A stretch of DNA of 6,310 nucleotides from Phycisphaerae bacterium (GCA_030630315.1 DAOVNI010000106.1:1-6310); one strand, 5' to 3'; positions 1-5,841 are shown, counted from the first letter of the stretch. Numbers and translations are program-made. Notes: generated by a model from the letters alone, not told the origin.

Positions 1-582
1 CGCGATGATTTGGTTCGTCCACTCAAGCATAATACGATAGTCTGAGGTGATATACGGGCAGCACTCACATCCGTTGATTATCAATGTCTCTTTGGGCAAT
101 CGCGGGTTTGGTTCTATCTTTACCCTTGTCGGGAAGCCGGCGCCACCCATACCGACGATACCCGCCTGACGGACGGCATCACATATTCGTTCCGCTGAAT
201 AGTTGTTCTCATCGAAATCATCCTTTGATGCAAAGGCCGGCCGCCTTTTCAGATTGTGTGGTAACGCATCTATAATTATTGCCGGGCTTCGCCCTAAGAC
301 AGGGTGCGACTGCAGGGCGATTTCTTTTACTTTTCCGGTGATGGGCGAATGGACCGGTGCCGAGACAAATGCGTCTGAGTCGCCGATTTTTTGTCCCGCC
401 TGGACCACGTTTCCTTTTCTGACCAGTGGCCGGCAAGCAGCACCGATATGCTGGCTGAGCATTATTGCAGCTTGTTCGCCGGCAGCGGCCGACCGTATCT
501 TGCTTTCACTGGTAAGCGCTTTGCTTTCCGGAGGGTGGGTTCCGCCCGTAAAAGTAAATCGGCCTTTAGTGTCAATTCTCAT
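1..582 (-). CDS. rnfC: Electron transport complex subunit RnfC, N-terminal part (cut by window edge)
   Basis: Reading the minus strand from the ATG at 582 gives 194 codons with no stop before the window edge, so the C-terminal part, including the expected 4Fe-4S ferredoxin domain, lies outside. RnfC is the peripheral subunit of the Rnf complex, which couples electron flow between ferredoxin and NAD(H) to Na+ or H+ transport. Seen: an opening RFTFTGGTHPPESK, a barrel-sandwich-like N-terminal domain at about residues 40-90 (VHSPITGKV at 77-85), the glycine-rich GIVGMGGAGFPT at 141-152, and NGCECCPYITSD at 170-181. The last two belong to the SLBB/Nqo1-like FMN and NADH-binding fold of the family. 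The usual motif is NGxECEPY; here the Glu before Pro-Tyr is Cys175. The gene starts 18 bp after the RseC-like gene on the same strand, so they are probably cotranscribed. The ribosome binding site is weak (AGG about 12 nt upstream). The family call is secure. Confidence 0.95.
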   Translation of the reverse strand, partial: MRIDTKGRFTFTGGTHPPESKALTSESKIRSAAAGEQAAIMLSQHIGAACRPLVRKGNVVQAGQKIGDSDAFVSAPVHSPITGKVKEIALQSHPVLGRSPAIIIDALPHNLKRRPAFASKDDFDENNYSAERICDAVRQAGIVGMGGAGFPTRVKIEPNPRLPKETLIINGCECCPYITSDYRIMLEWTNQIIA

Positions 583-600
583 ATTTGAGAAATACCTGGA

Positions 601-903
601 TTATTTGTTTTTACTAAGTTGTTTGTTTATCGCCTTTATAATCAGTATCAGAACAAAAGTTACCGACAGGGCAAGCAGGAAGCTAAGGACTGTTCGCAGC
701 TCTTTTGTATTTATCAGGCTCCTTACTTTGGCCAAAATCGCTTCAAAAGCTGCTAAACAGCCAATAAAAACCAATATCGGCAGCAGGAACGCAACCACAG
801 CTTTGAGAACCACCGAGGGGCCTTTAGTATTGCCCAGCTTCTGGTAAACCTCCCGGCAGTCATGCTTCTGGTTACAGTCTTCGCAGAATTTTTGCTGGGC
901 CAT
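601..903 (-). CDS. Short RseC/MucC-family membrane protein, first gene of the Rnf operon
   Basis: A 100-aa protein with an N-terminal cytosolic-type cysteine cluster, C7-x2-C10-x5-C16, then two hydrophobic segments at about residues 31-54 and 70-91 and a lysine-rich tail. E. coli RseC (about 159 aa) has the same C-x2-C-x5-C spacing followed by two membrane spans; members of that family work with Rnf/Rsx proteins in reducing SoxR or are encoded in rnf clusters. The protein here is shorter because little precedes the cysteines. Its position just upstream of rnfC supports the assignment. The ATG at 903 is preceded by AGGA with about 8 nt spacing, and a promoter-like pair lies at 934-962. The inferred role is a redox-active or Fe-S accessory factor for Rnf assembly or regulation; the exact function is unknown. 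Confidence 0.75.
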   Translation of the reverse strand: MAQQKFCEDCNQKHDCREVYQKLGNTKGPSVVLKAVVAFLLPILVFIGCLAAFEAILAKVRSLINTKELRTVLSFLLALSVTFVLILIIKAINKQLSKNK

Positions 904-933
904 AGTTTTTCCTATCGTATAAAATAAACCGAA

Positions 934-962
934 TTTATAATAGATATAGTTGAGATTTTCAA
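934..962 (-). promoter_or_regulatory. Sigma70-type promoter for the RseC-like/rnfC operon
   Basis: On the minus strand TTGAAA (957-962) and TATAAA (934-939) are separated by exactly 17 bp; each hexamer matches the consensus at five of six positions. Transcription would start near 927, giving a leader of about 24 nt that contains the AGGA ribosome binding site of the 601-903 gene. This is prediction from sequence only. Confidence 0.55.
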
Positions 963-979
963 ACAGAACTTTTCATAAT
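950..979 (+). promoter_or_regulatory. Possible promoter for the M48 protease gene
   Basis: TTGAGA (950-955) and CATAAT (974-979) are spaced 18 bp apart on the plus strand. A start near 986 would leave only a few bases before the ATG at 993, consistent with the absence of a clear Shine-Dalgarno sequence there. A perfect TATAAT also lies at 936-941 but has no good -35 partner. The elements interleave with the opposing promoter at 934-962. Low certainty. Confidence 0.3.
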
Positions 980-992
980 TGCGGGCATAATT

Positions 993-1829
993 ATGTCAAA
1001 AAAATTGGCCCTGCTGATATTAGCCGTTTCCTTTTGCTTCTGTACCGGCTGTGCAGTCAATCCCATAACCGGCGAAAAACGCCTTATGATGATTTCGGTA
1101 CAGCAGGATTTTGAAATAGGGCGCCAATATGCTCCTGAAGTTGAAAAGCAAATGGGCGGCAGAATTGACAATGTGAGTTTGCAGAACTACATTGACAATG
1201 TCGGACAGAGAATCGCTCGCGTTAGCCACAAGCCCTATTGGGACTATCACTTCGTCGCATTGAATGATAAATCGATTAATGCCTTTACTCTGCCAGGCGG
1301 GTATATTTTTATCACAAAGGGTATGCTCAAGAAGCTGACAACAGAGGCCCAGCTTGCAGGGATATTGGCACACGAGATTGTCCACGTTGTCGCAAGGCAC
1401 TACGCAGCCGCTGCCAGCCGCGAGACCAGCGAGTCGGGAATAATGGTTTTAGCTGCTGCCCTGAGTGGTGTGAAAGTACCGCGGGGCGCTTTACAGGCGG
1501 CAGACCTCGCTCGGCAAATTGTTGGACTTCGATATAGCAGAAAGGACGAGCGAGAAGCTGATTTGGCCGGTCTCGATTATATGGTTGCCGCCGGCTACAA
1601 TCCTTACGGCGTAATTGAATCTATGCAGATGCTTGAGCGGGAAGATTCGGTCAGGCCGGTTGAATTTTTCTCAACGCACCCGGCCCCGCAAAATCGGCTG
1701 GCATATTTGAACGGAAGGATTCAAACGAGGTACGGCACCTTTGGAGGCTTGAGAATCGGAAAAGAGGATTATCGAAAGTTTGTACTGGAACAGTTAGCAA
1801 AATTAAAAGATTCAAAAAAGCCCGATTAA
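993..1829 (+). CDS. M48-family zinc metalloprotease, predicted lipoprotein (LoiP/BepA type)
   Basis: A 278-aa protein with a short signal peptide ending in a lipobox-like CTGC, so Cys20 is probably lipidated; the -3 residue is Cys rather than the usual Leu. Next comes the family hallmark NPITGEKRLMMIS (residues 23-35). The zinc-binding HEIVH lies at 127-131 (His127, His131, catalytic Glu128). The third ligand is expected in EREAD (186-190, most likely Glu186). The STHP motif (227-230) matches the region where BepA carries its regulatory histidine, followed by PQNRL. All catalytic residues are present, so the protein should be active as an envelope protease, probably in quality control of outer-membrane or periplasmic proteins (inferred from LoiP and BepA). 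It lacks the TPR domain of BepA. It stands alone on its strand, diverges from the Rnf pair and overlaps the downstream gene tail-to-tail by 4 bp. Confidence 0.93.
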   Translation: MSKKLALLILAVSFCFCTGCAVNPITGEKRLMMISVQQDFEIGRQYAPEVEKQMGGRIDNVSLQNYIDNVGQRIARVSHKPYWDYHFVALNDKSINAFTLPGGYIFITKGMLKKLTTEAQLAGILAHEIVHVVARHYAAAASRETSESGIMVLAAALSGVKVPRGALQAADLARQIVGLRYSRKDEREADLAGLDYMVAAGYNPYGVIESMQMLEREDSVRPVEFFSTHPAPQNRLAYLNGRIQTRYGTFGGLRIGKEDYRKFVLEQLAKLKDSKKPD

Positions 1830-2932
1830 ATACTTGTCGGCTCAATCTGTGCCATCTGCAGAATCCTGCCGGGCTCCTCCGGCATAGCCGTCCGCGCCGA
1901 AAGATAAGCTGATTCAATGACCGCCATATTCTTCAGGTTCTCTCTGCCGCTGCTGCAGAGCTTATTTTCATCGGGCGATAATATACTTAGAGCAAAATTT
2001 TCCAGCAGGGCCGTATACCAGCAAAGCTCATCGTCGTCGTATTTCCATTCCTCGCTTCTTTGCCCAAGCCCATCGCTGACGGTAAATTGAGTGTTGCTGA
2101 CCGTTAAGATTTTATCTTTGCCGTAGACTTTCAAGAATTTCTGTCTTGGCCCAAAGGCCTTGCTCGCTATTAGATTACCAATAAGGGTGTCGCTAAACTT
2201 CATCGTTACAACAGCCGTATCTTCTGTCAAATAGAATCGTTGTTGCCTATCTGGAGCCTGGTTGGTGTTTAATGAATAGACCTGCTCGGCTGTGCCGAAG
2301 TTCCAGATTATCTGGTCGATTATCCCGTAACAGTTGCGCAGGAGCACTCCGCCGCCGGCCAGTTTCGGGTCGGTCTGCCAGGCAGCGTGAAGCTGGCCGC
2401 CCACGTTGCAGAAGGCGGTTATCAGAAAGATTTGTTCAATCCGGCCTTGTTGGAGAAACTGTCGGAATGCAAGAAAGCTTCGGGCAAACCGGCAGGGATT
2501 GGCAACAGCGAGTTTTATGTTTTCATCCTCGGCCAGCCGGACAAATTCCGCCGCCTCTTCAAAATTCCTCGCCGCAGGCGCCAGCTTGAGTATATTGAAT
2601 TTCTTTTTCATCGCTGCCCGGACTTGCTTCTCGCAGCTATACATACCGGCGGCAACCAGCAGACATCGGCTGTCACCGCGCAAGTCCGTCGATGCGGCGC
2701 CGGATGACGCACGAGAATCCATTGCTGTTATCAGTTGCCGGTAATCGTCGTAGGCGGTACATTTGTATTCTGCGGCGATGCTTTCCGCAAGCTTGGTGTC
2801 TTTGTCGGCGACAGCCACAATCTTGAAATAATCGATTTTCGATGCCACTTCGAGCAGGAGCCGGCCTCCCTCGTCGAGGCCGAGTACCGCGGTTTTTAAT
2901 TTATCTTCGCTCATCTTATAAAGTGCCCCCAA
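1826..2932 (-). CDS. Gfo/Idh/MocA-family protein with degenerate catalytic motifs
   Basis: A 368-aa protein with the family layout: an N-terminal Rossmann domain (AVLGLDEGG at 15-23, KIVAVADKD at 37-45) and a C-terminal alpha/beta domain (WQTDPKLAGGGVLL at 185-198, then IID at 204-206). Most relatives are NAD(P)-dependent sugar or inositol dehydrogenases. Here the middle Gly of GxGxxG is Asp20. The EKP motif reads LAP (117-119), losing the catalytic Lys, and the D-x-G-x-H-x-x-D signature aligns with R199, C201, G203 and D206, losing the His. An extra polar, Ser/Ala-rich stretch occupies about 72-90. It may therefore be non-catalytic or act by a different chemistry; substrate unknown. The chosen TTG start at 2932 has AAAGG five bases upstream. 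An in-frame ATG at 2914 (residue 7), with GGGGG 11 nt upstream, is the alternative and would still include the whole fold. Confidence 0.85.
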   Translation of the reverse strand: MGALYKMSEDKLKTAVLGLDEGGRLLLEVASKIDYFKIVAVADKDTKLAESIAAEYKCTAYDDYRQLITAMDSRASSGAASTDLRGDSRCLLVAAGMYSCEKQVRAAMKKKFNILKLAPAARNFEEAAEFVRLAEDENIKLAVANPCRFARSFLAFRQFLQQGRIEQIFLITAFCNVGGQLHAAWQTDPKLAGGGVLLRNCYGIIDQIIWNFGTAEQVYSLNTNQAPDRQQRFYLTEDTAVVTMKFSDTLIGNLIASKAFGPRQKFLKVYGKDKILTVSNTQFTVSDGLGQRSEEWKYDDDELCWYTALLENFALSILSPDENKLCSSGRENLKNMAVIESAYLSARTAMPEEPGRILQMAQIEPTSI

Positions 2933-2937
2933 ATTTG

Positions 2938-2942
2938 CCTTT
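2938..2942 (-). promoter_or_regulatory. Ribosome binding site supporting a TTG start
   Basis: AAAGG on the minus strand lies 5 nt before the TTG at 2932-2930. It favours this rare start codon over the ATG at 2914, but the alternative cannot be excluded from sequence alone. Confidence 0.45.
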
Positions 2943-3071
2943 CACTTTGTAATCTGCAACGCAAACTTTCTGCTCGGCTAATTTTACATTCTATGGACCC
3001 AAACTTTTTCCTGCGAAACCGTCAATATACTGAATTCCCGAATAAGCTAAATTTTTTTTTGTTCTGAGACC

Positions 3072-3096
3072 TATTTTATTGGCCAGCCGTTGTGGG
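3072..3096. repeat. 25-bp direct repeat, copy 1 (after the DUF262 gene)
   Basis: The copy contains TTTATTGGCCAGCCG followed by two variable bases and GTGGG. It matches 4981-5005 at 22 of 25 positions in the same orientation, with an uninterrupted 15-bp core. It lies in the 248-bp spacer (2933-3180) between the DUF262 gene and the Gfo/Idh/MocA-type gene. Apart from this repeat, the spacer is AT-rich with homopolymer runs, and I see no clear terminator or promoter in it. Confidence 0.7.
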
Positions 3097-3180
3097 TTAT
3101 ATCTTTTGGGAATTTTATCTTAATTCTTACTCAAAAGCTTTAAAGAGCTATCAATGTTTGGTTTTATATTAACAAAATTG

Positions 3181-4917
3181 CTATGCTCCGAGTAAGTCTT
3201 TTAGTTTCTGCCTGAGAATCTGTGTCCGTGCTTCCAAAAATTCCGGGAATTTAGTAAAAGATAAATTGACTTCTGGAATCATATGCTGCTTTTTATAAGA
3301 ATCAAGTCCAACAGGTTCCGGTTGAAGCTCTTGCAGCCAAGCTTCAAAGTCCTGGTCGGCCTTGTTCTGATTGACCTTGCCCTGAAGTAATTGCAGATTG
3401 CCCAAGTCGTCCTTATGATCCAGCCAACGGTTATGTTCTTGCTTTGAGATACCATTTTTTTGCAATATCTTCGGTTTGAACATACTGCGGGGGAAGATAT
3501 GGTCAATGTGAAAATGCTGATCGAATTTTAACCAAGGATAAAGCAAAGCAAGGATTGTAAATGTGCCGGATTGTCCATAACGTGTATCGAGCAGTCCATC
3601 GATCTGGTCTTCGTCAAATGCCATCGATTTTGCTGTACCGCGAAGTGATTCATAGATATTATCTTCTGGAAAAGAATCACTTGTTTCGGATATGACACGC
3701 CGAGTGTTTGTAAGCACATTATCTGATTGTCCGCTGAACGTTCGTTTTAACAGTGCCCGCATTAGCCAGCGTTGCATCCGCTCTCGATCTGCAGCATAGT
3801 CTGTCGAGGTGATTATTCCTTTGGGATTACCTTTGCGTAAGATGTAATAAGCCAATGGAATAACAGCATTATTTGAAACCAGGGTGTCTCGGCTATAACC
3901 CCAAGTTGTCAAAAGCCTTACAGTTATTGTTAATGCTTCTTTTATTTTAGACCATAGCTTTTCAATCTTGAGCATATTGTCTCTGTTAAAGTTATATATC
4001 CGGAAAGCAACCGTCTTTATATCCGAGAGAACAAGAGAAGCTTTTAATATAAAATCTTTCTCAAAGTTGAAGGATTCACCCATAAGGTTCAAATCATCGA
4101 CAAGACTGTAAATCTCTTCACGTGCGTCATAGTCCTGCCATTGAGCTGTAGCAATAGAGAGAAGTATGTCAGAATAACTAAGCTGCGTGCCGCCGGAATT
4201 GACTCGTATGAAAATATTCAGCACTTTTTCAAGGTTATGCTCTTCTTCAAGAAAATAGTTAATCACCTGGCTATGCATAATAACTTCCCAGAGTCTGCAC
4301 AATGTATCCGAAGGATGCTCAAGTTCGGCTCCAACTAAATCATTTTGATTACAGTATTTGAAAACTTCATTCATCTTCTTGAGCTGTAAAATCTGGCCTA
4401 CCTGGAACCAGAAATGCCCATCATCTCGCACTTTGGCATCGTCGTCCTGGAGCATTTTAAATTCATATGCCATATCGCTTTCTTCGTCGGGTCTGGTCAG
4501 CAGATTTAGATACAACTTGCGTTTGGGAAATGCGTGGTCACTGTTCCAGCGATAGTATGGCATCTTGCTGGCATAGTAGCCGTTCAGACCGATATTCAGA
4601 GCTGTCAAACGCTGCTGGCCGTCGAGAACAGCTGTTCGCGGCATCTGGCCAGACACTTTAATCGGCTCATTGCGACGATAGTCACGCTGATGGAATTTGT
4701 CCATAAAACGATAAAACTGAAAATCAGTGAGCTTATCCGGTTTGATTTTCCAAAACAAAAAGGTTCCAATAGGATAACCGCGCATAAGGGAGTCAAACAG
4801 CCGCTCGATTTGTTCATCAGACCAGACAAACTCACGCTGGATAGCCGGAAGGATATACTGGTTCGATTGAATATTTTCAATTGCCTCTGCAATTTTTATG
4901 GGTGTCTGAAAACTCAT
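3181..4917 (-). CDS. DUF262 + HNH (GmrSD-type) nuclease-like protein
   Basis: A 578-aa single-chain protein. The N-terminal DUF262 domain shows IQREFVW (26-32), the nucleotide-handling DGQQRLTAL (99-107) and FIRVNSGGTQLSYSD (236-250). The C-terminal HNH/DUF1524-like domain shows HIDHIFP (470-476) and the following LGNLQLL (505-511) with Asn and Lys residues at 516-519. Both domains look intact, and the length fits fused GmrS-GmrD-like proteins. Known family role: GmrSD is an NTP-dependent endonuclease that cuts phage DNA carrying glucosylated hydroxymethylcytosine; many DUF262 proteins sit in defence islands. By inference this is a modification-dependent restriction enzyme, though its substrate cannot be read from sequence. 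The ATG at 4917 has a strong AGGAG upstream. The gene follows the EVE remnant by 62 bp on the same strand and is bracketed by a 25-bp direct repeat. Confidence 0.92.
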   Translation of the reverse strand: MSFQTPIKIAEAIENIQSNQYILPAIQREFVWSDEQIERLFDSLMRGYPIGTFLFWKIKPDKLTDFQFYRFMDKFHQRDYRRNEPIKVSGQMPRTAVLDGQQRLTALNIGLNGYYASKMPYYRWNSDHAFPKRKLYLNLLTRPDEESDMAYEFKMLQDDDAKVRDDGHFWFQVGQILQLKKMNEVFKYCNQNDLVGAELEHPSDTLCRLWEVIMHSQVINYFLEEEHNLEKVLNIFIRVNSGGTQLSYSDILLSIATAQWQDYDAREEIYSLVDDLNLMGESFNFEKDFILKASLVLSDIKTVAFRIYNFNRDNMLKIEKLWSKIKEALTITVRLLTTWGYSRDTLVSNNAVIPLAYYILRKGNPKGIITSTDYAADRERMQRWLMRALLKRTFSGQSDNVLTNTRRVISETSDSFPEDNIYESLRGTAKSMAFDEDQIDGLLDTRYGQSGTFTILALLYPWLKFDQHFHIDHIFPRSMFKPKILQKNGISKQEHNRWLDHKDDLGNLQLLQGKVNQNKADQDFEAWLQELQPEPVGLDSYKKQHMIPEVNLSFTKFPEFLEARTQILRQKLKDLLGA

Positions 4918-4923
4918 ATTATA

Positions 4924-4928
4924 CTCCT
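4924..4928 (-). promoter_or_regulatory. Strong ribosome binding site of the DUF262 gene
   Basis: AGGAG on the minus strand with 6 nt to the ATG at 4917 fixes the start. It is the strongest Shine-Dalgarno sequence in the window and suggests the gene is translated independently of the damaged upstream frame. Confidence 0.75.
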
Positions 4929-4947
4929 AATTATTGTTTAATTACCT

Positions 4948-4959
4948 TGGATTAATCCA
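4948..4959. promoter_or_regulatory. 12-bp perfect palindrome, possible operator
   Basis: TGGATTAATCCA is a perfect palindrome about 30 bp upstream of the DUF262 start codon, between it and the EVE remnant. Its position suits a repressor site, but no convincing promoter hexamers accompany it, and a 12-bp palindrome in AT-rich DNA can arise by chance. Confidence 0.25.
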
Positions 4960-4980
4960 TTCAATAAGAAGTTCCTTAAT

Positions 4981-5005
4981 TACTTTATTGGCCAGCCGCC
5001 GTGGG
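4981..5005. repeat. 25-bp direct repeat, copy 2 (before the DUF262 gene)
   Basis: TTTATTGGCCAGCCG, two bases, then GTGGG, matching 3072-3096 at 22 of 25 positions. This copy also forms a small perfect hairpin, CCGCC-GTG-GGCGG (4996-5008), which the other copy lacks. It occupies the 3' end of the broken EVE frame, so it may mark the break point of that gene. Confidence 0.7.
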
Positions 5006-5012
5006 CGGAGGG

Positions 5013-5047
5013 AAAATCAAAGATTAAAATGTAAAATGCAAAATTAC
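5013..5047. repeat. Five degenerate AT-rich 7-bp tandem repeats
   Basis: Read in phase the units are AAAATCA, AAGATTA, AAATGTA, AAATGCA and AAATTAC, with a rough consensus of A-rich units containing AAAT. The tract directly replaces the part of the EVE gene that should follow the conserved GFR, next to the 25-bp direct repeat. Confidence 0.55.
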
Positions 5048-5133
5048 TGTGGTAGCGGAAGCCGGACACATTGGCTCCATGCTTTTTGAATTCTTCCCAA
5101 GTTGTGCCAGTGAACAAGTCTAACCAGTAGGTT

Positions 5134-5346
5134 CTATTCATGATCTTTCCCCATATTCTTTTTTATAGGCAGATTCAGGACAATAGTACCATTAAGAGTG
5201 GAAAAGGCAATTGTATTTTGCCCCATTAGAAATCCTGCTTGATGCAGGTCAGCCGTACCCTGAGCGAAGCCCCCGTTCTTGCTTTTGCAAGAAAGCACGG
5301 GGGCGCAGCCGAACGGGCTGAGAAAAATGGGTATGATAAGGTTCAT
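5134..5346 (-). CDS. Doubtful 70-aa frame disrupted by a palindromic element
   Basis: The frame starts at an ATG overlapping the upstream stop as ATGA (5343-5346), and its own stop overlaps the EVE start by 8 bp, an arrangement typical of translationally coupled genes. However, about residues 9-33 are encoded by the palindromic element at 5249-5321, and no known motif is visible; the only distinctive stretch is GTIVLNLPIKK near the C-terminus. The original product, if any, was probably a small protein now carrying the element as an insertion, or the frame may simply be spacer. I do not recognise a family. Confidence 0.25.
   Translation of the reverse strand: MNLIIPIFLSPFGCAPVLSCKSKNGGFAQGTADLHQAGFLMGQNTIAFSTLNGTIVLNLPIKKNMGKDHE
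5249..5321. repeat. 73-bp REP-like palindromic element
   Basis: Nested inverted repeats: outer TCAGCC (5249-5254) with GGCTGA (5316-5321), and a strong inner stem GCCCCCGT (5269-5276) with ACGGGGGC (5297-5304), continued by TCTTGC (5277-5282) with GCAAGA (5287-5292) around a TTTT loop; AAGC bulges on one side. The left arm contains CCCTGAGCGAAG, a motif recalling dispersed palindromic repeats of other bacteria. A further small hairpin, CCTGC/GCAGG, adjoins at 5234-5248. The GC-rich element stands out from its AT-rich surroundings. It is probably a dispersed intergenic repeat or small non-autonomous element; it has no U-run and so is not a standard terminator. Confidence 0.65.
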
Positions 5347-5750
5347 ATTTTACCAGTATCAATCGTAAACTGGCCTTGCTTAAAAAATATGTCCTTCACC
5401 CGAACACTTCTAATGTTCTTTTCTTTGAGGAAGTTTTCAACATCAACAAAAATTTTCGGATATTCAAATGTCATATAAGCCGGTATTTTACGTAGAAATG
5501 AACTTTCAAGCCGTTTCATCACCCTGTCCAGATGCTTACTGACAATGGTGAGTTCAAATATCGCAATGTTATCGTTAAAACTAAAGAATCTTAACGAGGC
5601 GGGAACGTATGGTAGAATAAATAAGTCAGTCCTTATGATGAAATGGATTCTCTCGCCTTCGACTTTTGGACGTATTATCTCTGAAGGTAACAGTTTGTTG
5701 GAAATCAGGATTTCTAAAAGTTCCTCAAGACTGAAGGTTATTTTTGCCAT
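5343..5750 (-). CDS. Conserved-looking hypothetical protein, 135 aa, unknown family
   Basis: I do not recognise the family. The frame is complete: the ATG at 5750 is preceded by AAGGG (5756-5760) at 5 nt spacing, and the TGA overlaps the next ATG. The composition is that of a real soluble protein, with alternating beta-like stretches (RIHFIIRTDLFI at about 34-45, FTIDTG at about 128-133) and amphipathic helices (SLEELLEILISN at 7-18, SKHLDRVMKRLESSF). There is no signal peptide, membrane span, cysteine cluster or obvious catalytic motif. It is the first gene behind the promoter and structured leader at 5805-5939, which suggests controlled expression. Lying at the head of a minus-strand cluster with the EVE remnant and the DUF262 nuclease, it could be a defence accessory, but that is guilt by association only. 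Confidence 0.75.
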   Translation of the reverse strand: MAKITFSLEELLEILISNKLLPSEIIRPKVEGERIHFIIRTDLFILPYVPASLRFFSFNDNIAIFELTIVSKHLDRVMKRLESSFLRKIPAYMTFEYPKIFVDVENFLKEKNIRSVRVKDIFFKQGQFTIDTGKI

Positions 5751-5818
5751 AGTCGCCCTTTACCGGATTTTCCGTCAAGTCTGAGCTTATAATAAGAGAA
5801 TATTCCGGGCTTCTGCAG

Positions 5819-5841
5819 AAAAAACTTCTTTATAAAAGAAG
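5819..5841 (-). terminator. Intrinsic terminator inside the leader
   Basis: Minus strand: CTTCTTT-TAT-AAAGAAG (5825-5841), a perfect 7-bp stem with a 3-nt loop, followed by six T residues (5819-5824). The stem is AU-rich, so termination is likely partial. Its first three bases (5839-5841) are also the last three of the large upstream stem, so the two structures compete at their junction. About 70 bp separate it from the start of the 135-aa gene. Confidence 0.55.

Larger units (their letters stand above)
4980..5141 (-). pseudogene. Truncated EVE-domain gene (N-terminal remnant)
   Basis: The minus-strand ATG at 5141 opens a 53-codon frame ending in TAA at 4980-4982. Residues 1-29, including YWLDLFTGTTWEEF (5-18) and GANVSGFR (22-29), match the start of EVE-domain proteins as I know them, where a core of over 100 residues should follow. 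After GFR the homology stops. The rest of the frame runs through AT-rich heptamer repeats and the 25-bp direct repeat (ending HGGWPIK), which is plainly not protein-derived. The start retains GGGG seven bases upstream, so the gene was once properly translated. EVE domains (PUA/ASCH-like) bind modified bases such as 5-methyl- or 5-hydroxymethylcytosine and are found fused or adjacent to restriction enzymes. I infer decay by deletion or repeat insertion. A short functional peptide is possible but unlikely. Confidence 0.75.

Noticed and set aside
203..847. Long plus-strand frame of 214 codons
   Set aside because: It is antisense to rnfC and the RseC-like gene, which carry clear family motifs on the other strand; its product has no recognisable domain.
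2272..2744. Three overlapping plus-strand frames of 105-112 codons
   Set aside because: They lie opposite the Gfo/Idh/MocA-type gene, are Arg/Ser/Ala-rich as expected of shadow frames in GC-rich codons, and lack ribosome binding sites.
4534..4941. Plus-strand frame of 135 codons
   Set aside because: Antisense to the N-terminal half of the DUF262 protein; no motif.
5269..5304. Strong GC stem as an intrinsic terminator
   Set aside because: No T-run follows on the minus strand (CTTCGCTC follows), and on the plus strand CGCAGCC follows.
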